Below are positions 1-7,234 of a stretch of 15,078 nucleotides of DNA, in pieces. Numbering within the stretch: position 1 is the first letter of the stretch; each line of letters starts with the position of its first letter. Both the position numbers and the translations under genes were made by a program. The DNA lies in the NCBI GenBank assembly GCA_050013915.1, contig JBEKEI010000120.1:1-15078 (forward strand), read 5' to 3'. Source of the DNA: Roseiarcus sp050013915. Its GTDB lineage: Bacteria > Pseudomonadota > Alphaproteobacteria > Rhizobiales > Beijerinckiaceae. Under the pieces are notes generated by a model. It did no database searches, was not told the origin of the DNA, and saw only the letters and a program-made list of their open reading frames with translations.

Positions 1-198
1 CTGTTCAGTGCGCTTGCCCTGGACGTCGATGCTCACGCAGAGCCAACCTTCGGCCCTAAGATCTTCGGCGAGCCTGCCGACCAGCCATGTCTTGCCGATC
101 CGACGCGGCGCCGGCATCTGGATGCTGCGGCCCTGAGCCAGCCGCCGCGCAAGATCGCCGCGCTCGGCGATTCGATGATGGGCTCTCGGTGGGCTCAT
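1..198 (-). CDS. P-loop (AAA/archaeal-type) ATPase, N-terminal fragment, runs off left edge
   Basis: Reading the minus strand from the ATG at 198-196 gives 66 codons with no stop to the window edge, starting MSPPRAHHRIAERGDLARRL. Residues 30-37 (PAPRRIGKTW region) form a Walker A of the 'xPRRxGKT' type. That type is typical of the AAA-family ATP-binding proteins annotated as archaeal-ATPase-like (PF01637 group), which often begin with a short 'ER..L...L..G.S..L.APRR.GKT.L' segment followed by a beta-strand ending in D.(E/Q)G, seen here as SIDVQG. The start is supported by GGGAG at 209-205, six bases upstream; a second in-frame ATG lies at 213-211 and the frame closes with TAA at 237-235. The gene is divergent from the dcw operon. 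ATP binding is well supported, but the biological role is unknown because Walker B, sensor and C-terminal domains are outside the window. Confidence 0.6.
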   Translation of the reverse strand, partial: MSPPRAHHRIAERGDLARRLAQGRSIQMPAPRRIGKTWLVGRLAEDLRAEGWLCVSIDVQGKRTEQ

Positions 199-204
199 GC
201 TCCG

Positions 205-209
205 CTCCC
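205..209 (-). promoter_or_regulatory. Ribosome binding site of the left-edge ATPase
   Basis: GGGAG on the minus strand lies 6 bases before the ATG at 198. It favours that start over the ATG at 213, which has only a weak CTGGGG directly in front of it. Confidence 0.45.
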
Positions 210-237
210 GCATCCCCAGCGGAAGGATGCCGCATTA

Positions 238-290
238 TTTATCGAGTGTCAAATAAATGCATTATTGCATAAATGCGCAATTGCATCACA
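238..290 (-). promoter_or_regulatory. AT-rich dyad-rich promoter/operator region upstream of the ATPase
   Basis: This is a sharp AT-rich island in GC-rich DNA. On the minus strand TTGACA (252-247) is a perfect -35 hexamer, with AT-rich GATAAATAAT just downstream, although no good -10 sits at 17 bases. Upstream of it are nested dyads: ATGCA-TTAT-TGCAT (257-270), ATTGC with GCAAT (264-281), and the 8-base palindrome GCAATTGC (277-284). The repeated TGCAT/ATGCA half-sites suggest an operator for a dimeric regulator controlling the ATPase gene. The regulator is not identifiable from the sequence. Confidence 0.4.
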
Positions 291-415
291 GCGATGGTCT
301 GCGCAATCCCCCACACGCCGCGAGCGGCCAGCCCTCGATCGCGACCTTGCCGCGCTAGCGCCAAGAATCAAGCGGGCGGCATTGGGAGGCTTCGTCCGGG
401 CGGTCGGCGAGGCCC

Positions 416-460
416 TCATCCGGCGCTTCGCGCCACTTTCTCCCGCAAGCGGGAGAAGGA
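416..460. repeat. REP-like palindromic intergenic element (two adjacent hairpins)
   Basis: Two adjacent inverted repeats are present: GGCGC-TTC-GCGCC (422-434) and TTCTCCCGC-AA-GCGGGAGAA (438-446 with 449-457, 9 perfect pairs). The arrangement 'CTCATCCGGCGCTTCGCGCC' followed by 'CTCCCGCAAGCGGGAG' resembles short extragenic palindromes I recall as scattered through rhizobial and related genomes. Only one copy is visible here, so its repetitive nature is recalled rather than shown. It could also end or process transcripts. Confidence 0.5.
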
Positions 461-490
461 AACGACCGGGCCGCCATTCCTAACGGGCCA

Positions 491-500
491 TTAACCTTAA
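491..500 (+). promoter_or_regulatory. Possible CtrA half-site (TTAACC)
   Basis: TTAACCTTAA lies 55 bases before the mraZ -35 candidate. CtrA of alphaproteobacteria recognises TTAA-N7-TTAA or the half-site TTAACCAT. Here the two TTAA are only 2 bases apart, so at best this is a half-site. The call rests on the motif and on the cell-cycle role of the downstream operon. Confidence 0.2.
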
Positions 501-554
501 CGACCTCTAATGCCGGCGGCGGCCCCGGGAATCCCCTCGGGCGACGCCTGTCGA

Positions 555-583
555 TTGACGCCCATACGGTCCCATGTTATCCC
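555..583 (+). promoter_or_regulatory. Candidate dcw operon promoter
   Basis: TTGACG (555-560) is a good -35 hexamer. With a 17-base spacer the -10 would be TATCCC (578-583), a poor match, with TGTTAT nearby (575-580). The element overlaps the MraZ-type boxes, as expected for an autorepressed promoter. The leader to the mraZ GTG would be about 95 bases. Confidence 0.35.
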
Positions 584-595
584 ATATCGTCCCGT
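561..595 (-). promoter_or_regulatory. MraZ operator: four boxes at 10-bp spacing
   Basis: CCCAT occurs at 561-565, 571-575 and 581-585, and CCCGT at 591-595, each separated by exactly 5 bases. On the minus strand these read TGGG(A/C) three times and CGGGA once. MraZ of E. coli is known to bind TGGGN direct repeats separated by 5-base spacers upstream of mraZ. The position just before mraZ and over its promoter fits autorepression of the whole operon by MraZ. Confidence 0.75.
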
Positions 596-675
596 CACGA
601 GTAGCCGCGTTCGCTTGGTCGAGCCCGCCGGAAGGCTCGGCCTGGCCCGTTGATGCCCCACGTCGAAACGGGTCC

Positions 676-681
676 GGGGAG
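676..681 (+). promoter_or_regulatory. Ribosome binding site deciding the mraZ start
   Basis: GGGGAG ends four bases before GTG 686. The upstream alternatives (TTG 650, ATG 653) have no Shine-Dalgarno at a useful distance. The first residues after the GTG (DRFVSHFTNRFDAKGR) match the usual N-terminus of MraZ in this group. Confidence 0.55.
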
Positions 682-685
682 CCAT

Positions 686-1165
686 GTGGACCGCTTCGTT
701 TCGCATTTCACCAATCGCTTCGACGCCAAGGGCCGCATCTCGATTCCCGCCCCGTTCCGGAACGTTCTGGCGAAGGACGGGTTCGAGGGGCTCTACGTCC
801 ATCCCTCGCTCGACGCGCCGGCGCTCGATTGCGGCGGCAATGCATTGCTGCGCGAGATCGACGCGCTGCTGGAGACGATGCCCGCCTATTCCGAGCCGCG
901 CGACGTCTTCGCGACGGCGCTGCTGGGGACGAGCGAAATTCTGCGGCCCGACCCGGAAGGGCGGGTCATGCTCAGCGAGTCGAGCCGGGCGTTCATCGGC
1001 CTCACCACGGAGGCGGTGTTCGTCGGGCAGGGGCACAAGTTTCAGATCTGGGAGCCGGGCCGTTTCGCAAGCCATCTCGAGGAGGCCAAATCTCGGGTGC
1101 GGCAATTGCGGGCGGAACTGGGCGCCAGAGCGGCGCGCGCGGCGCCGCAGGGGGCGCGCGAATGA
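686..1165 (+). CDS. mraZ: Transcriptional regulator MraZ
   Basis: 159 residues; E. coli MraZ has 152. MraZ is a ring-forming DNA-binding protein with two SpoVT/AbrB-type swapped-hairpin domains that represses its own dcw operon. The first domain carries the signature DAKGRISIP (residues 13-21) and the second DPEGRVMLS (from residue 89), the expected two-fold layout. The C-terminal tail is Arg/Ala-rich (from about residue 130), a common extension. I chose GTG 686 because GGGGAG precedes it and homologues begin '(M)DRF.S.FTNR.DAKGR'; an 11- or 12-residue longer form from ATG 653 or TTG 650 is possible. The stop TGA overlaps the rsmH start (ATGA). Four candidate MraZ boxes stand upstream at 561-595. 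Confidence 0.95.
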   Translation: MDRFVSHFTNRFDAKGRISIPAPFRNVLAKDGFEGLYVHPSLDAPALDCGGNALLREIDALLETMPAYSEPRDVFATALLGTSEILRPDPEGRVMLSESSRAFIGLTTEAVFVGQGHKFQIWEPGRFASHLEEAKSRVRQLRAELGARAARAAPQGARE

Positions 1166-2199
1166 TGGCGGGCCGCAGCGAGGGGCAACCCGCTGCTGGC
1201 GGACCGGCTCTCCACATTCCCGTTCTCCTCGATGAGGCAGTCTCCGCCCTCCGCGTCAGAGAGGGCGGAGTCTACCTCGACGGGACCTTCGGCGCCGGCG
1301 GCTATTCGCGGGCGATGCTCGCGCGCGGCGGCGCGGTCGTCGCGCTCGACCGCGATCCCGCCGCGATCGAAGCGGGCCGGGAACTCGCCGCCGGGTCCGA
1401 CGGCCGGCTGCGGCTGATCGAAGGCCGGTTCGGCGAACTCGACCGCCTCGCGCGCGGGCTCGGCGTCGCCGCGCTCGACGGCGTCGCGCTCGACATCGGC
1501 GTCTCCTCCATGCAGTTCGACGAGGCGGCGCGCGGCTTTTCGCTGCGCCATGACGCGCCGCTCGACATGCGGATGGGGCGCGACGGCCGGACCGCCGCCG
1601 AAATCCTCGCCGAGGACGACGAGGCGACGATCGCCGCGATCCTCTATCACTATGGCGAAGAGCGCGCCTCGCGCCGGATCGCGCGCGCGATCGTCGCCGA
1701 CCGGCCGACTGCGCCCTATCGCACCACGCTGCAGCTCGCGCGGATGATCGAGCGCGTCGCCCCCGCCAAGCCCGGCGAGTTGACCCATCCGGCGACGCGC
1801 AGCTTCCAGGCGCTGCGGATCGCGGTCAACGACGAACTCGACGAACTCGCCCGCGCGCTGGTCGCCGCCGAGGCGATGCTGGCGCCGGACGGGCGGCTCG
1901 TCGTGGTGACCTTCCACTCGCTCGAGGACCGCATCGTCAAGCAGTTCTTCGCGCGCCGCTCGGGCCGCGGTCAGGCGGCCTCGCGGCTGCTGCCGGGCGA
2001 GCCGGCGCGCGCCGCGCCGACCTTCGACGTCGAGCCGGGCCAGCCGATCGTCGCGGCCGAGCGCGAGCGCGAAGCCAATCCCCGTTCGCGCTCGGCCAAG
2101 CTGCGTTTCGGCGCGCGCACCGCGGCCCCCGCCCGCGGCCCCGACGAACAGCTGCTCGCGCTGACGCGCCTGCCGCAGCCGCGCCAGGGGAGGCATTGA
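1162..2199 (+). CDS. rsmH: 16S rRNA (cytosine(1402)-N(4))-methyltransferase RsmH
   Basis: 345 residues (E. coli 313); formerly MraW. It methylates N4 of C1402 in 16S rRNA using S-adenosylmethionine, in the cytoplasm. Family motifs in order: HIPVLLDEAV near the N-terminus, the SAM-binding loop GTFGAGGYS (41-49), acidic motif LDRDP (62-66), DIGVSSMQFD (about 112-121), the DMRM motif (about 134-137), THPATRSFQALRI (about 210) and FHSLEDRIVKQF (251-262). The start ATG 1162 overlaps the mraZ stop as ATGA, with AGGGGG at 1149-1154; ATG 1165 is an equally possible start one codon later. The longer open frame upstream to 574 only shadows mraZ. The C-terminus is about 30 residues longer than in E. coli and low in complexity (Ala/Arg/Pro). 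Confidence 0.97.
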   Translation: MMAGRSEGQPAAGGPALHIPVLLDEAVSALRVREGGVYLDGTFGAGGYSRAMLARGGAVVALDRDPAAIEAGRELAAGSDGRLRLIEGRFGELDRLARGLGVAALDGVALDIGVSSMQFDEAARGFSLRHDAPLDMRMGRDGRTAAEILAEDDEATIAAILYHYGEERASRRIARAIVADRPTAPYRTTLQLARMIERVAPAKPGELTHPATRSFQALRIAVNDELDELARALVAAEAMLAPDGRLVVVTFHSLEDRIVKQFFARRSGRGQAASRLLPGEPARAAPTFDVEPGQPIVAAEREREANPRSRSAKLRFGARTAAPARGPDEQLLALTRLPQPRQGRH

Positions 2200-2579
2200 T
2201 GTGGCGTCTGCTTCACGTCGTCGCGATCGGCGCGCTGGTCGCCTCGGCGGTCTATGTCTATTCGGTGAAATACCAGACGATCTACGCCTCGGAGCAGATC
2301 GTCAAGACGCGCCATCTCATCGACAAGGAGCGCGATGCGATCGCCATGCTGCGCGCCGAATTCGCCTTCCTCACCCGCCCCGACCGACTGCAGGCGCTCG
2401 CCGACAAGCAGCTCGACATGCAGCCGCTCTCGCTGCGCCAGATCGTCCGCGCCGACGACCTGCCCGAGCCCGCCGCCCGTGTCGATTCGATCGGCCGCAA
2501 GCTGGAGGCTCTGGGCCTGCTTGGCCCGACCGCGACGCCGAACCCCGGCGTCACCGGCGCCACGCCGTCCGTGAGGTGA
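2199..2579 (+). CDS. ftsL: Cell division protein FtsL
   Basis: 126 residues (E. coli 121). FtsL is a bitopic membrane protein of the FtsQLB complex that activates FtsWI at the septum. One membrane segment is visible at about residues 4-22 (LLHVVAIGALVASAVYVY), followed by a heptad-rich periplasmic helix (about 25-70) and a C-terminal tail containing the recurring 'RPDRLQALADKQLDMQPL' segment of alphaproteobacterial FtsL. The sequence is weakly conserved across bacteria, so the call rests on topology, this segment and the position between rsmH and ftsI. ATG 2199 overlaps the rsmH TGA by one base (TGATG), and AGGGGAGG (2186-2192) is a strong Shine-Dalgarno. The TTG at 2196 is in frame but less likely to be the start. 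Confidence 0.88.
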   Translation: MWRLLHVVAIGALVASAVYVYSVKYQTIYASEQIVKTRHLIDKERDAIAMLRAEFAFLTRPDRLQALADKQLDMQPLSLRQIVRADDLPEPAARVDSIGRKLEALGLLGPTATPNPGVTGATPSVR

Positions 2580-2582
2580 GTC

Positions 2583-4361
2583 ATGAGCGAGGAAGCATCC
2601 GCCCCACCGGCCCCGCCCCGCCCCTCGGCCTGGAGCCGGCTGCGGCGCATCGCCCATGGCCTCGTGCGCCCGCGGCCCGACAAGAGCGGCGGCCGAATCC
2701 GGCTGCTGATGCTGGGTCTGGTCGTCGCCTATGCCGGCATCGCCGCCAGACTGGTCGCGCTCGGCGTGTCCCACGATCCGCCGCTGACCCTGAAGGTCGC
2801 CGCCGATCAGGCGGCGTCGGGCGCGCGCCCGGACCTGCTCGACCGCAACGGCGAGATTCTCGCCACCGACGTCAGGACGATGTCGGTCTTCGCCGAGCCG
2901 CGCCGGATCATCGACAAGGACGAGGCGGCCGAACTCATCACCGCGGTCCTGCCCGACGTCGACGTCCGCGAATTGCGCGAGCGGCTCGGCTCCAAGAAGG
3001 GTTTCGTCTGGGTCAAGCGCCAGGTCACGGCCAAGGAGCAGCAGGAGATTTTTCATCTCGGCCTGCCGGGCGTCGGCTTCTTTCCCGAGAACAAGCGCGT
3101 CTATCCGAACGGGCCGGTCGGCGCCCATGTCATCGGCTTCGTCGACAAGGACAATATCGGCATCGCCGGCATGGAGCGCTATCTCGACAACCAGAGCCTC
3201 ACCGATCCCCATGTCGCCGGCTTCACCGTCGATCCGGCGAGTCTCAAGCCGGTGCGGCTGTCGCTCGACCTGCGCGTCACCCACGCGCTGCGCGACGAGC
3301 TCTCGGCGGGCCTCGAGCGCTATCGCGCCAAGGCCGCGGCGGGCGCCATCATCGACGTCAACACCGGCGAGATCGTCGCGCTGGAATCCCTGCCCGATTT
3401 CGATCCCAACGATCCCCCCGACATGACCAAGGATCCGACGCGCATCAACCGCGTCAACGTCGGCGTCTATGAAATGGGCTCGACCTTCAAGGCGCTGTCG
3501 ATCGCGATGGCGCTCGAATCGGGCAAGGTCAATCTCGCCTCGCGGATCGACGCGCGCGACAGCCTGCGCTACGGGCGGTTCACGATCCACGATTTCCACG
3601 CCACCCATCGCGTGCTCACGGTGCCCGAGGTCTTCACCCATTCCTCGAACATCGGCGCCGCCCGGATGGCGCTGATGGTCGGCGTCGAGGGCCATCAGGC
3701 GTTCCTGCGCAAGATGGGCCAGCTCGACCGGCTGCGCACCGAATTGCCCGAGAGCGCCGAACCGCTGATCCCCAAGCGCTGGAGCGAACTCAACACGGTG
3801 ACGATCGCTTTCGGCCAGGGCCTCAACGTCGCGCCGATCCAGGCGCTGATGGCGGTCGCGGCGCTGGTCAACGGCGGCAATCTGATGACGCCCACCTTCC
3901 TCCTGCGCGACGAGCGCCAGGCGCTCGCCGCGAGCCATCGCGTGGTCAGCGAGCAGACTTCCGAGTCGATGCGCTATCTCATGCGCGCCAATGCGACCCA
4001 CGGCTCGGCTGACAAGGCCAACATTCCCGGCTATTACGTCGGCGGCAAGACCGGCACGGCCCAGAAGATCGTCCACGGCCATTATTCCAACGACCAGGTC
4101 TTCACGACCTTCATGGCGATTGCGCCGGCCGACAGGCCGAAATATCTGTTCATGGTCATCTATGACCAGCCGCAAGGCTTGCCGGAGGACGGCGGCTATC
4201 ATACCGCCGCCTACAATGCCGGCCGGGTGACCGGCCGCCTGATCGAGCGGGTCGAGCCACTGGTCGGCGTGGCGCCGGCGCAGGAATTCCCGACCCAGCC
4301 GTTCCCGCTGCTCGCGCGGCTCGGTTTCGGGCTCGACGCAGACAAGGTGGCCAGGGAGTGA
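2583..4361 (+). CDS. ftsI: Peptidoglycan D,D-transpeptidase FtsI (PBP3)
   Basis: 592 residues (E. coli FtsI 588). This class B penicillin-binding protein crosslinks septal peptidoglycan, working with the glycosyltransferase FtsW. A cytoplasmic Pro/Arg-rich N-terminus is followed by one membrane anchor (about 40-60, LLMLGLVVAYAGIAARLVAL). The pedestal domain includes R.G..LA.(D/N) as 'LLDRNGEILATDV'. The transpeptidase domain has the three catalytic motifs: STFK (Ser300-Lys303), SSN (354-356) and KTGTAQ (489-494). All active-site residues are present. It lies 3 bases after ftsL with GAGG at 2573-2576, and its stop overlaps the murE start (GTGA). Some dcw clusters also carry a separate ftsL-like gene fusion; none is seen here. 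Confidence 0.97.
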   Translation: MSEEASAPPAPPRPSAWSRLRRIAHGLVRPRPDKSGGRIRLLMLGLVVAYAGIAARLVALGVSHDPPLTLKVAADQAASGARPDLLDRNGEILATDVRTMSVFAEPRRIIDKDEAAELITAVLPDVDVRELRERLGSKKGFVWVKRQVTAKEQQEIFHLGLPGVGFFPENKRVYPNGPVGAHVIGFVDKDNIGIAGMERYLDNQSLTDPHVAGFTVDPASLKPVRLSLDLRVTHALRDELSAGLERYRAKAAAGAIIDVNTGEIVALESLPDFDPNDPPDMTKDPTRINRVNVGVYEMGSTFKALSIAMALESGKVNLASRIDARDSLRYGRFTIHDFHATHRVLTVPEVFTHSSNIGAARMALMVGVEGHQAFLRKMGQLDRLRTELPESAEPLIPKRWSELNTVTIAFGQGLNVAPIQALMAVAALVNGGNLMTPTFLLRDERQALAASHRVVSEQTSESMRYLMRANATHGSADKANIPGYYVGGKTGTAQKIVHGHYSNDQVFTTFMAIAPADRPKYLFMVIYDQPQGLPEDGGYHTAAYNAGRVTGRLIERVEPLVGVAPAQEFPTQPFPLLARLGFGLDADKVARE

Positions 4362-5806
4362 GGCAGCTACGCGATCTCATCGACGTCGCCGATCCCTCGG
4401 GCGCCGCGGCGACGCGCGCGGTCGCGGGCCTCGCCGTCGACAGCCGCAAGGTCGAGCCGGACGACGTCTTCTTCGCCATTTCCGGCGCCAGGCAGGACGG
4501 CCTCGCCTTCGTCGCGCAGGCGGTCGCGCGCGGCGCCGGCGCGATCGTCGCCGAGCGCGCGCCGCCGTGGCTGCCGCATGGCGTCGCCTTCGTCGCGGTC
4601 GCCGACGCGCGGGCCGCGCTGTCGAAAGCCGCCGCGCGGCTCTACCCGCGCCAGCCCGAAACGATCGTCGCCGTCACCGGCACCAGCGGCAAGACCTCGG
4701 TCGCCGACTTCGCGCGGCAGATCTGGACCCGGCTCGGCCGCCAGGCCGGCTCGCTCGGCACGCTCGGAATCGTCTCGCGGCCGCTCACCGTCCGCGGCTC
4801 GCTGACGACGCCCGATCCGGTCGCCCTCCACAAGACGCTCGACGCGCTCGCCGCCGCCGGCGTCACCCATCTCGCGCTGGAGGCCTCCTCGCACGGCCTC
4901 GATCAGAAGCGGCTCGACGGCGTGCGCCTGGCCGCCGGCGCCTTCACCAATCTCTCGCGCGATCATCTCGATTATCACCTCACCGCCGAGGCCTATCTGG
5001 CGGCCAAGCTGCGCCTGTTCGAGGCTTTGCTGCCGCGCGGCGCCCCCGCGGTGATCGACGCCGACGGCCCGGTCGCCGGCGTGGCGATCGCCGCCGCGCG
5101 GCGCCGCGGACTGAGCCTGTTCACGACCGGCGCCAAGGGCGAAGCGATTCGGCTCGTCGCCGCCGCGCGCGAGGGGTTTGCGACCCGGCTCGAAGTCGAG
5201 CACGGCGGCCGGCTCTGGCGCGCGCGACTGCCGCTGCCCGGCGATTTCCAGGTCTCCAACGCGCTGGTCGCGGCGGGCCTCTGCCTCGCCACGGCAAGCG
5301 ATCCCGCCGGCGTATTCGCCGCGCTCGAGGGCCTCGAAGGCGCGCCCGGCCGCATGGAGCGGGTCGGCGAACGGCGCGGCGCGCCGGTCTTCGTCGACTA
5401 CGCCCACAAGCCCGACGCGCTCGTGAAGGCGCTGGCGACGCTGCGCCCGTTCGTGCGCGGGCGGCTGATCGTCGTCTTCGGCTGCGGCGGCGACCGCGAC
5501 GCCGGCAAGCGGCCGGAAATGGGCGAAATCGCGACGCGGGCCGCAGATGTCGTCATCGTCACCGACGACAACCCGCGCTCGGAAAACCCCGCCGCGATCC
5601 GCGCCGCCATCCTCGCCGGCGCGCCCGGCGCGGTCGAGATCGGCGACCGCGCGGAGGCGATCTGCGCCGCGGTCGCCATGCTGGGGGAGGGCGACGCCCT
5701 GCTGATCGCCGGCAAAGGCCATGAAACCGGCCAGATTGTCGGCGACCGAACGCTTCCCTTTTCCGACTCTGAAGCCGCGCGCGCGGCGCTGGAGGACGCG
5801 GCGTGA
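4358..5806 (+). CDS. murE: UDP-N-acetylmuramoyl-L-alanyl-D-glutamate--2,6-diaminopimelate ligase MurE
   Basis: 482 residues (E. coli 495). This ATP-dependent cytoplasmic ligase adds the third stem-peptide residue. The ATP-binding loop is TGTSGKTS (107-114); the substrate region has SLTTPDP, EASSHGLDQKR and F.NLSRDHLDYH; the C-terminal domain has the DNPR motif (404-407, in DDNPRSENP), which marks selection of meso-diaminopimelate over lysine, and AGKGHE near the end. So the wall should contain meso-DAP. The start is GTG 4358, overlapping the ftsI TGA as GTGA; AAGG at 4344-4347 is a modest Shine-Dalgarno, so translation is probably coupled to ftsI. Confidence 0.97.
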   Translation: MRQLRDLIDVADPSGAAATRAVAGLAVDSRKVEPDDVFFAISGARQDGLAFVAQAVARGAGAIVAERAPPWLPHGVAFVAVADARAALSKAAARLYPRQPETIVAVTGTSGKTSVADFARQIWTRLGRQAGSLGTLGIVSRPLTVRGSLTTPDPVALHKTLDALAAAGVTHLALEASSHGLDQKRLDGVRLAAGAFTNLSRDHLDYHLTAEAYLAAKLRLFEALLPRGAPAVIDADGPVAGVAIAAARRRGLSLFTTGAKGEAIRLVAAAREGFATRLEVEHGGRLWRARLPLPGDFQVSNALVAAGLCLATASDPAGVFAALEGLEGAPGRMERVGERRGAPVFVDYAHKPDALVKALATLRPFVRGRLIVVFGCGGDRDAGKRPEMGEIATRAADVVIVTDDNPRSENPAAIRAAILAGAPGAVEIGDRAEAICAAVAMLGEGDALLIAGKGHETGQIVGDRTLPFSDSEAARAALEDAA

Positions 5807-7224
5807 CCGAAGCCCTCTGGAGCCGGCCGGATCTGGCGCTGGCGCTCGGCGCGCCGCCCAGCGCCCCGCTCGGCGCGGCGATCGGCGGCGTTTCGATCGA
5901 CACGCGCAGCCTCGCGCCCGGCGATCTGTTTTTTGCGCTCCGCAGCCAGACCGGCGACGGCCACGATCATGTCGCGCGCGCCTTCGCGGGGGGCGCCGGC
6001 GCCTGCGTCGTGTCGCGCGAGCGGGCGGCCGAAACCGCGAACCACGGGCCGGTCTTCGCGGTCGACGATACGCTCCGCGCGATGGAGCGGCTCGGCGTCG
6101 CCGCGCGCGCGCGCTCGGCCGCGCGGATCGTCGCGGTGACCGGTTCGGTCGGCAAGACGAGCGCCAAGGACATGCTGCGCGTCGCGCTCGGCGCGTCGGG
6201 CCCGACCCATGCCGCCGCGGCCTCCTACAACAACCACTGGGGCGTGCCGCTGACGCTGGCGCGCATGCCGGCGTCGTCGGCCTTCGGCGTTTTCGAGATC
6301 GGCATGAACCATGCGGGCGAGATCGCGCCGCTGGCCGCGATGGTGCGCCCGCATGTCGCGCTGGTGACGACGATCGCGCCGGTCCATATCGCCCATCTCG
6401 GCTCGATCGAGGCGATCGCCGAGGCCAAGGCGGAGATATTTTCGGGCGTCGAGCCGGGCGGCGCGATCGTGCTCAATCGCGACGCGCCGCAATTCGAGGC
6501 TTTGCAGGCGCGCGCGCGCGCGACGGGGCGCGCGATCGCGACCTTCGGCGCCGAGGCGCCGGCCGAGGGGCGGCTGGTCGCCTACGAACCAAGGGGCGAG
6601 GGCGCGCGCGTGCGCGCCCAGATCCATGGTCGCGCGCTCGCCTTCACGCTCGGCGCGCCCGGGCTCCACATGGCGCAGAACGCCGTCGGCGTGCTGCTCG
6701 CGGTTCACGCGCTCGGCGCCGACGTCGCGCGGGCGGCCGAAGCGCTGGCGGCGTTTTCCGCGCCGAAGGGCCGCGGCGAACGGCTGGTCCTGCGGGCGGC
6801 CGACGGCCCGTTCACGCTGATCGACGAGAGCTACAACGCCAATCCCGTCTCGATGCGCGCTGCGCTGGCGCTGCTCGGCGCGACCAGCCCGGGCGCCGGC
6901 GGGCGCCGGGTCGCCGTGCTCGGCGACATGCTGGAGCTCGGCGCCGGCGCGGCGCAGGCCCATGCCGGACTGGCCGAGGATCTCGTCCGCCAGAGCGTCG
7001 ATCTCATCTATTGCGCAGGGCCGCTGATGCGCGGCCTCTGGGAATCCGCGCCAAAGGCGATGCGCGGCGCCTGGGCGGCGCGTTCGGCCGAACTGGCCCC
7101 GGCTGTGCTCGACGCGCCGCGCGCGGGCGACGTCGTAATGGTCAAAGGCTCCAACGGCAGCGCCATGGCGCCGATCGTCGCCGCGCTGCGCGCGCGATTT
7201 TCGCTGACCGCGCCGCCGGCGTAA
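5803..7224 (+). CDS. murF: UDP-N-acetylmuramoyl-tripeptide--D-alanyl-D-alanine ligase MurF
   Basis: 473 residues (E. coli 452). MurF ligates D-Ala-D-Ala to the UDP-MurNAc tripeptide, completing the cytoplasmic pentapeptide precursor. Motifs: N-terminal 'SIDTRSLAPGDLFFAL', the ATP loop GSVGKTSAKD (114-123), 'YNNHWGVPLTLA', EIGMNHAGEI, the Mur ligase Asn/His region, 'DESYNANPVSMRAAL' and LGDMLELG in the C-terminal domain. GTG 5803 overlaps the murE stop as GTGA, with a strong Shine-Dalgarno GGAGG at 5791-5795. The protein is unusually Ala/Arg-rich in the central domain, consistent with the high GC of the genome. Confidence 0.97.
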   Translation: MTEALWSRPDLALALGAPPSAPLGAAIGGVSIDTRSLAPGDLFFALRSQTGDGHDHVARAFAGGAGACVVSRERAAETANHGPVFAVDDTLRAMERLGVAARARSAARIVAVTGSVGKTSAKDMLRVALGASGPTHAAAASYNNHWGVPLTLARMPASSAFGVFEIGMNHAGEIAPLAAMVRPHVALVTTIAPVHIAHLGSIEAIAEAKAEIFSGVEPGGAIVLNRDAPQFEALQARARATGRAIATFGAEAPAEGRLVAYEPRGEGARVRAQIHGRALAFTLGAPGLHMAQNAVGVLLAVHALGADVARAAEALAAFSAPKGRGERLVLRAADGPFTLIDESYNANPVSMRAALALLGATSPGAGGRRVAVLGDMLELGAGAAQAHAGLAEDLVRQSVDLIYCAGPLMRGLWESAPKAMRGAWAARSAELAPAVLDAPRAGDVVMVKGSNGSAMAPIVAALRARFSLTAPPA

Positions 7225-7234
7225 AAGGACGACG

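Larger units (their letters stand above)
199..685. other. Intergenic region between divergent ATPase gene and mraZ
   Basis: I see no credible gene in these 487 bases. Short open frames here lack Shine-Dalgarno sequences and protein-like composition. Contents in order: ATPase promoter island (238-290), a GC-rich stretch with only a 10-base palindrome GCGCTAGCGC (352-361), a REP-like double hairpin (422-457), a TTAACCTTAA motif (491-500), the mraZ promoter with four MraZ-type boxes (555-595), and the mraZ leader. Confidence 0.6.

Noticed and set aside
87..494. Short plus-strand frames in the left intergenic region
   Set aside because: No Shine-Dalgarno, no recognisable protein features; they overlap the ATPase in antisense, the promoter island and the hairpin repeat.
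574..1161. Upstream extension of the rsmH frame to 574
   Set aside because: It overlaps mraZ in another frame. RsmH homology begins after ATG 1162, which has a Shine-Dalgarno and the ATGA junction.
1971..4202. 743-codon minus-strand open frame opposite rsmH, ftsL and ftsI, and similar long antisense frames at 4367-5722, 5398-7392 and 8212-9498
   Set aside because: They lie opposite strongly conserved genes, cross gene boundaries, and have the Arg/Asp/Gly/Ala-rich composition expected of antisense frames in very GC-rich DNA.
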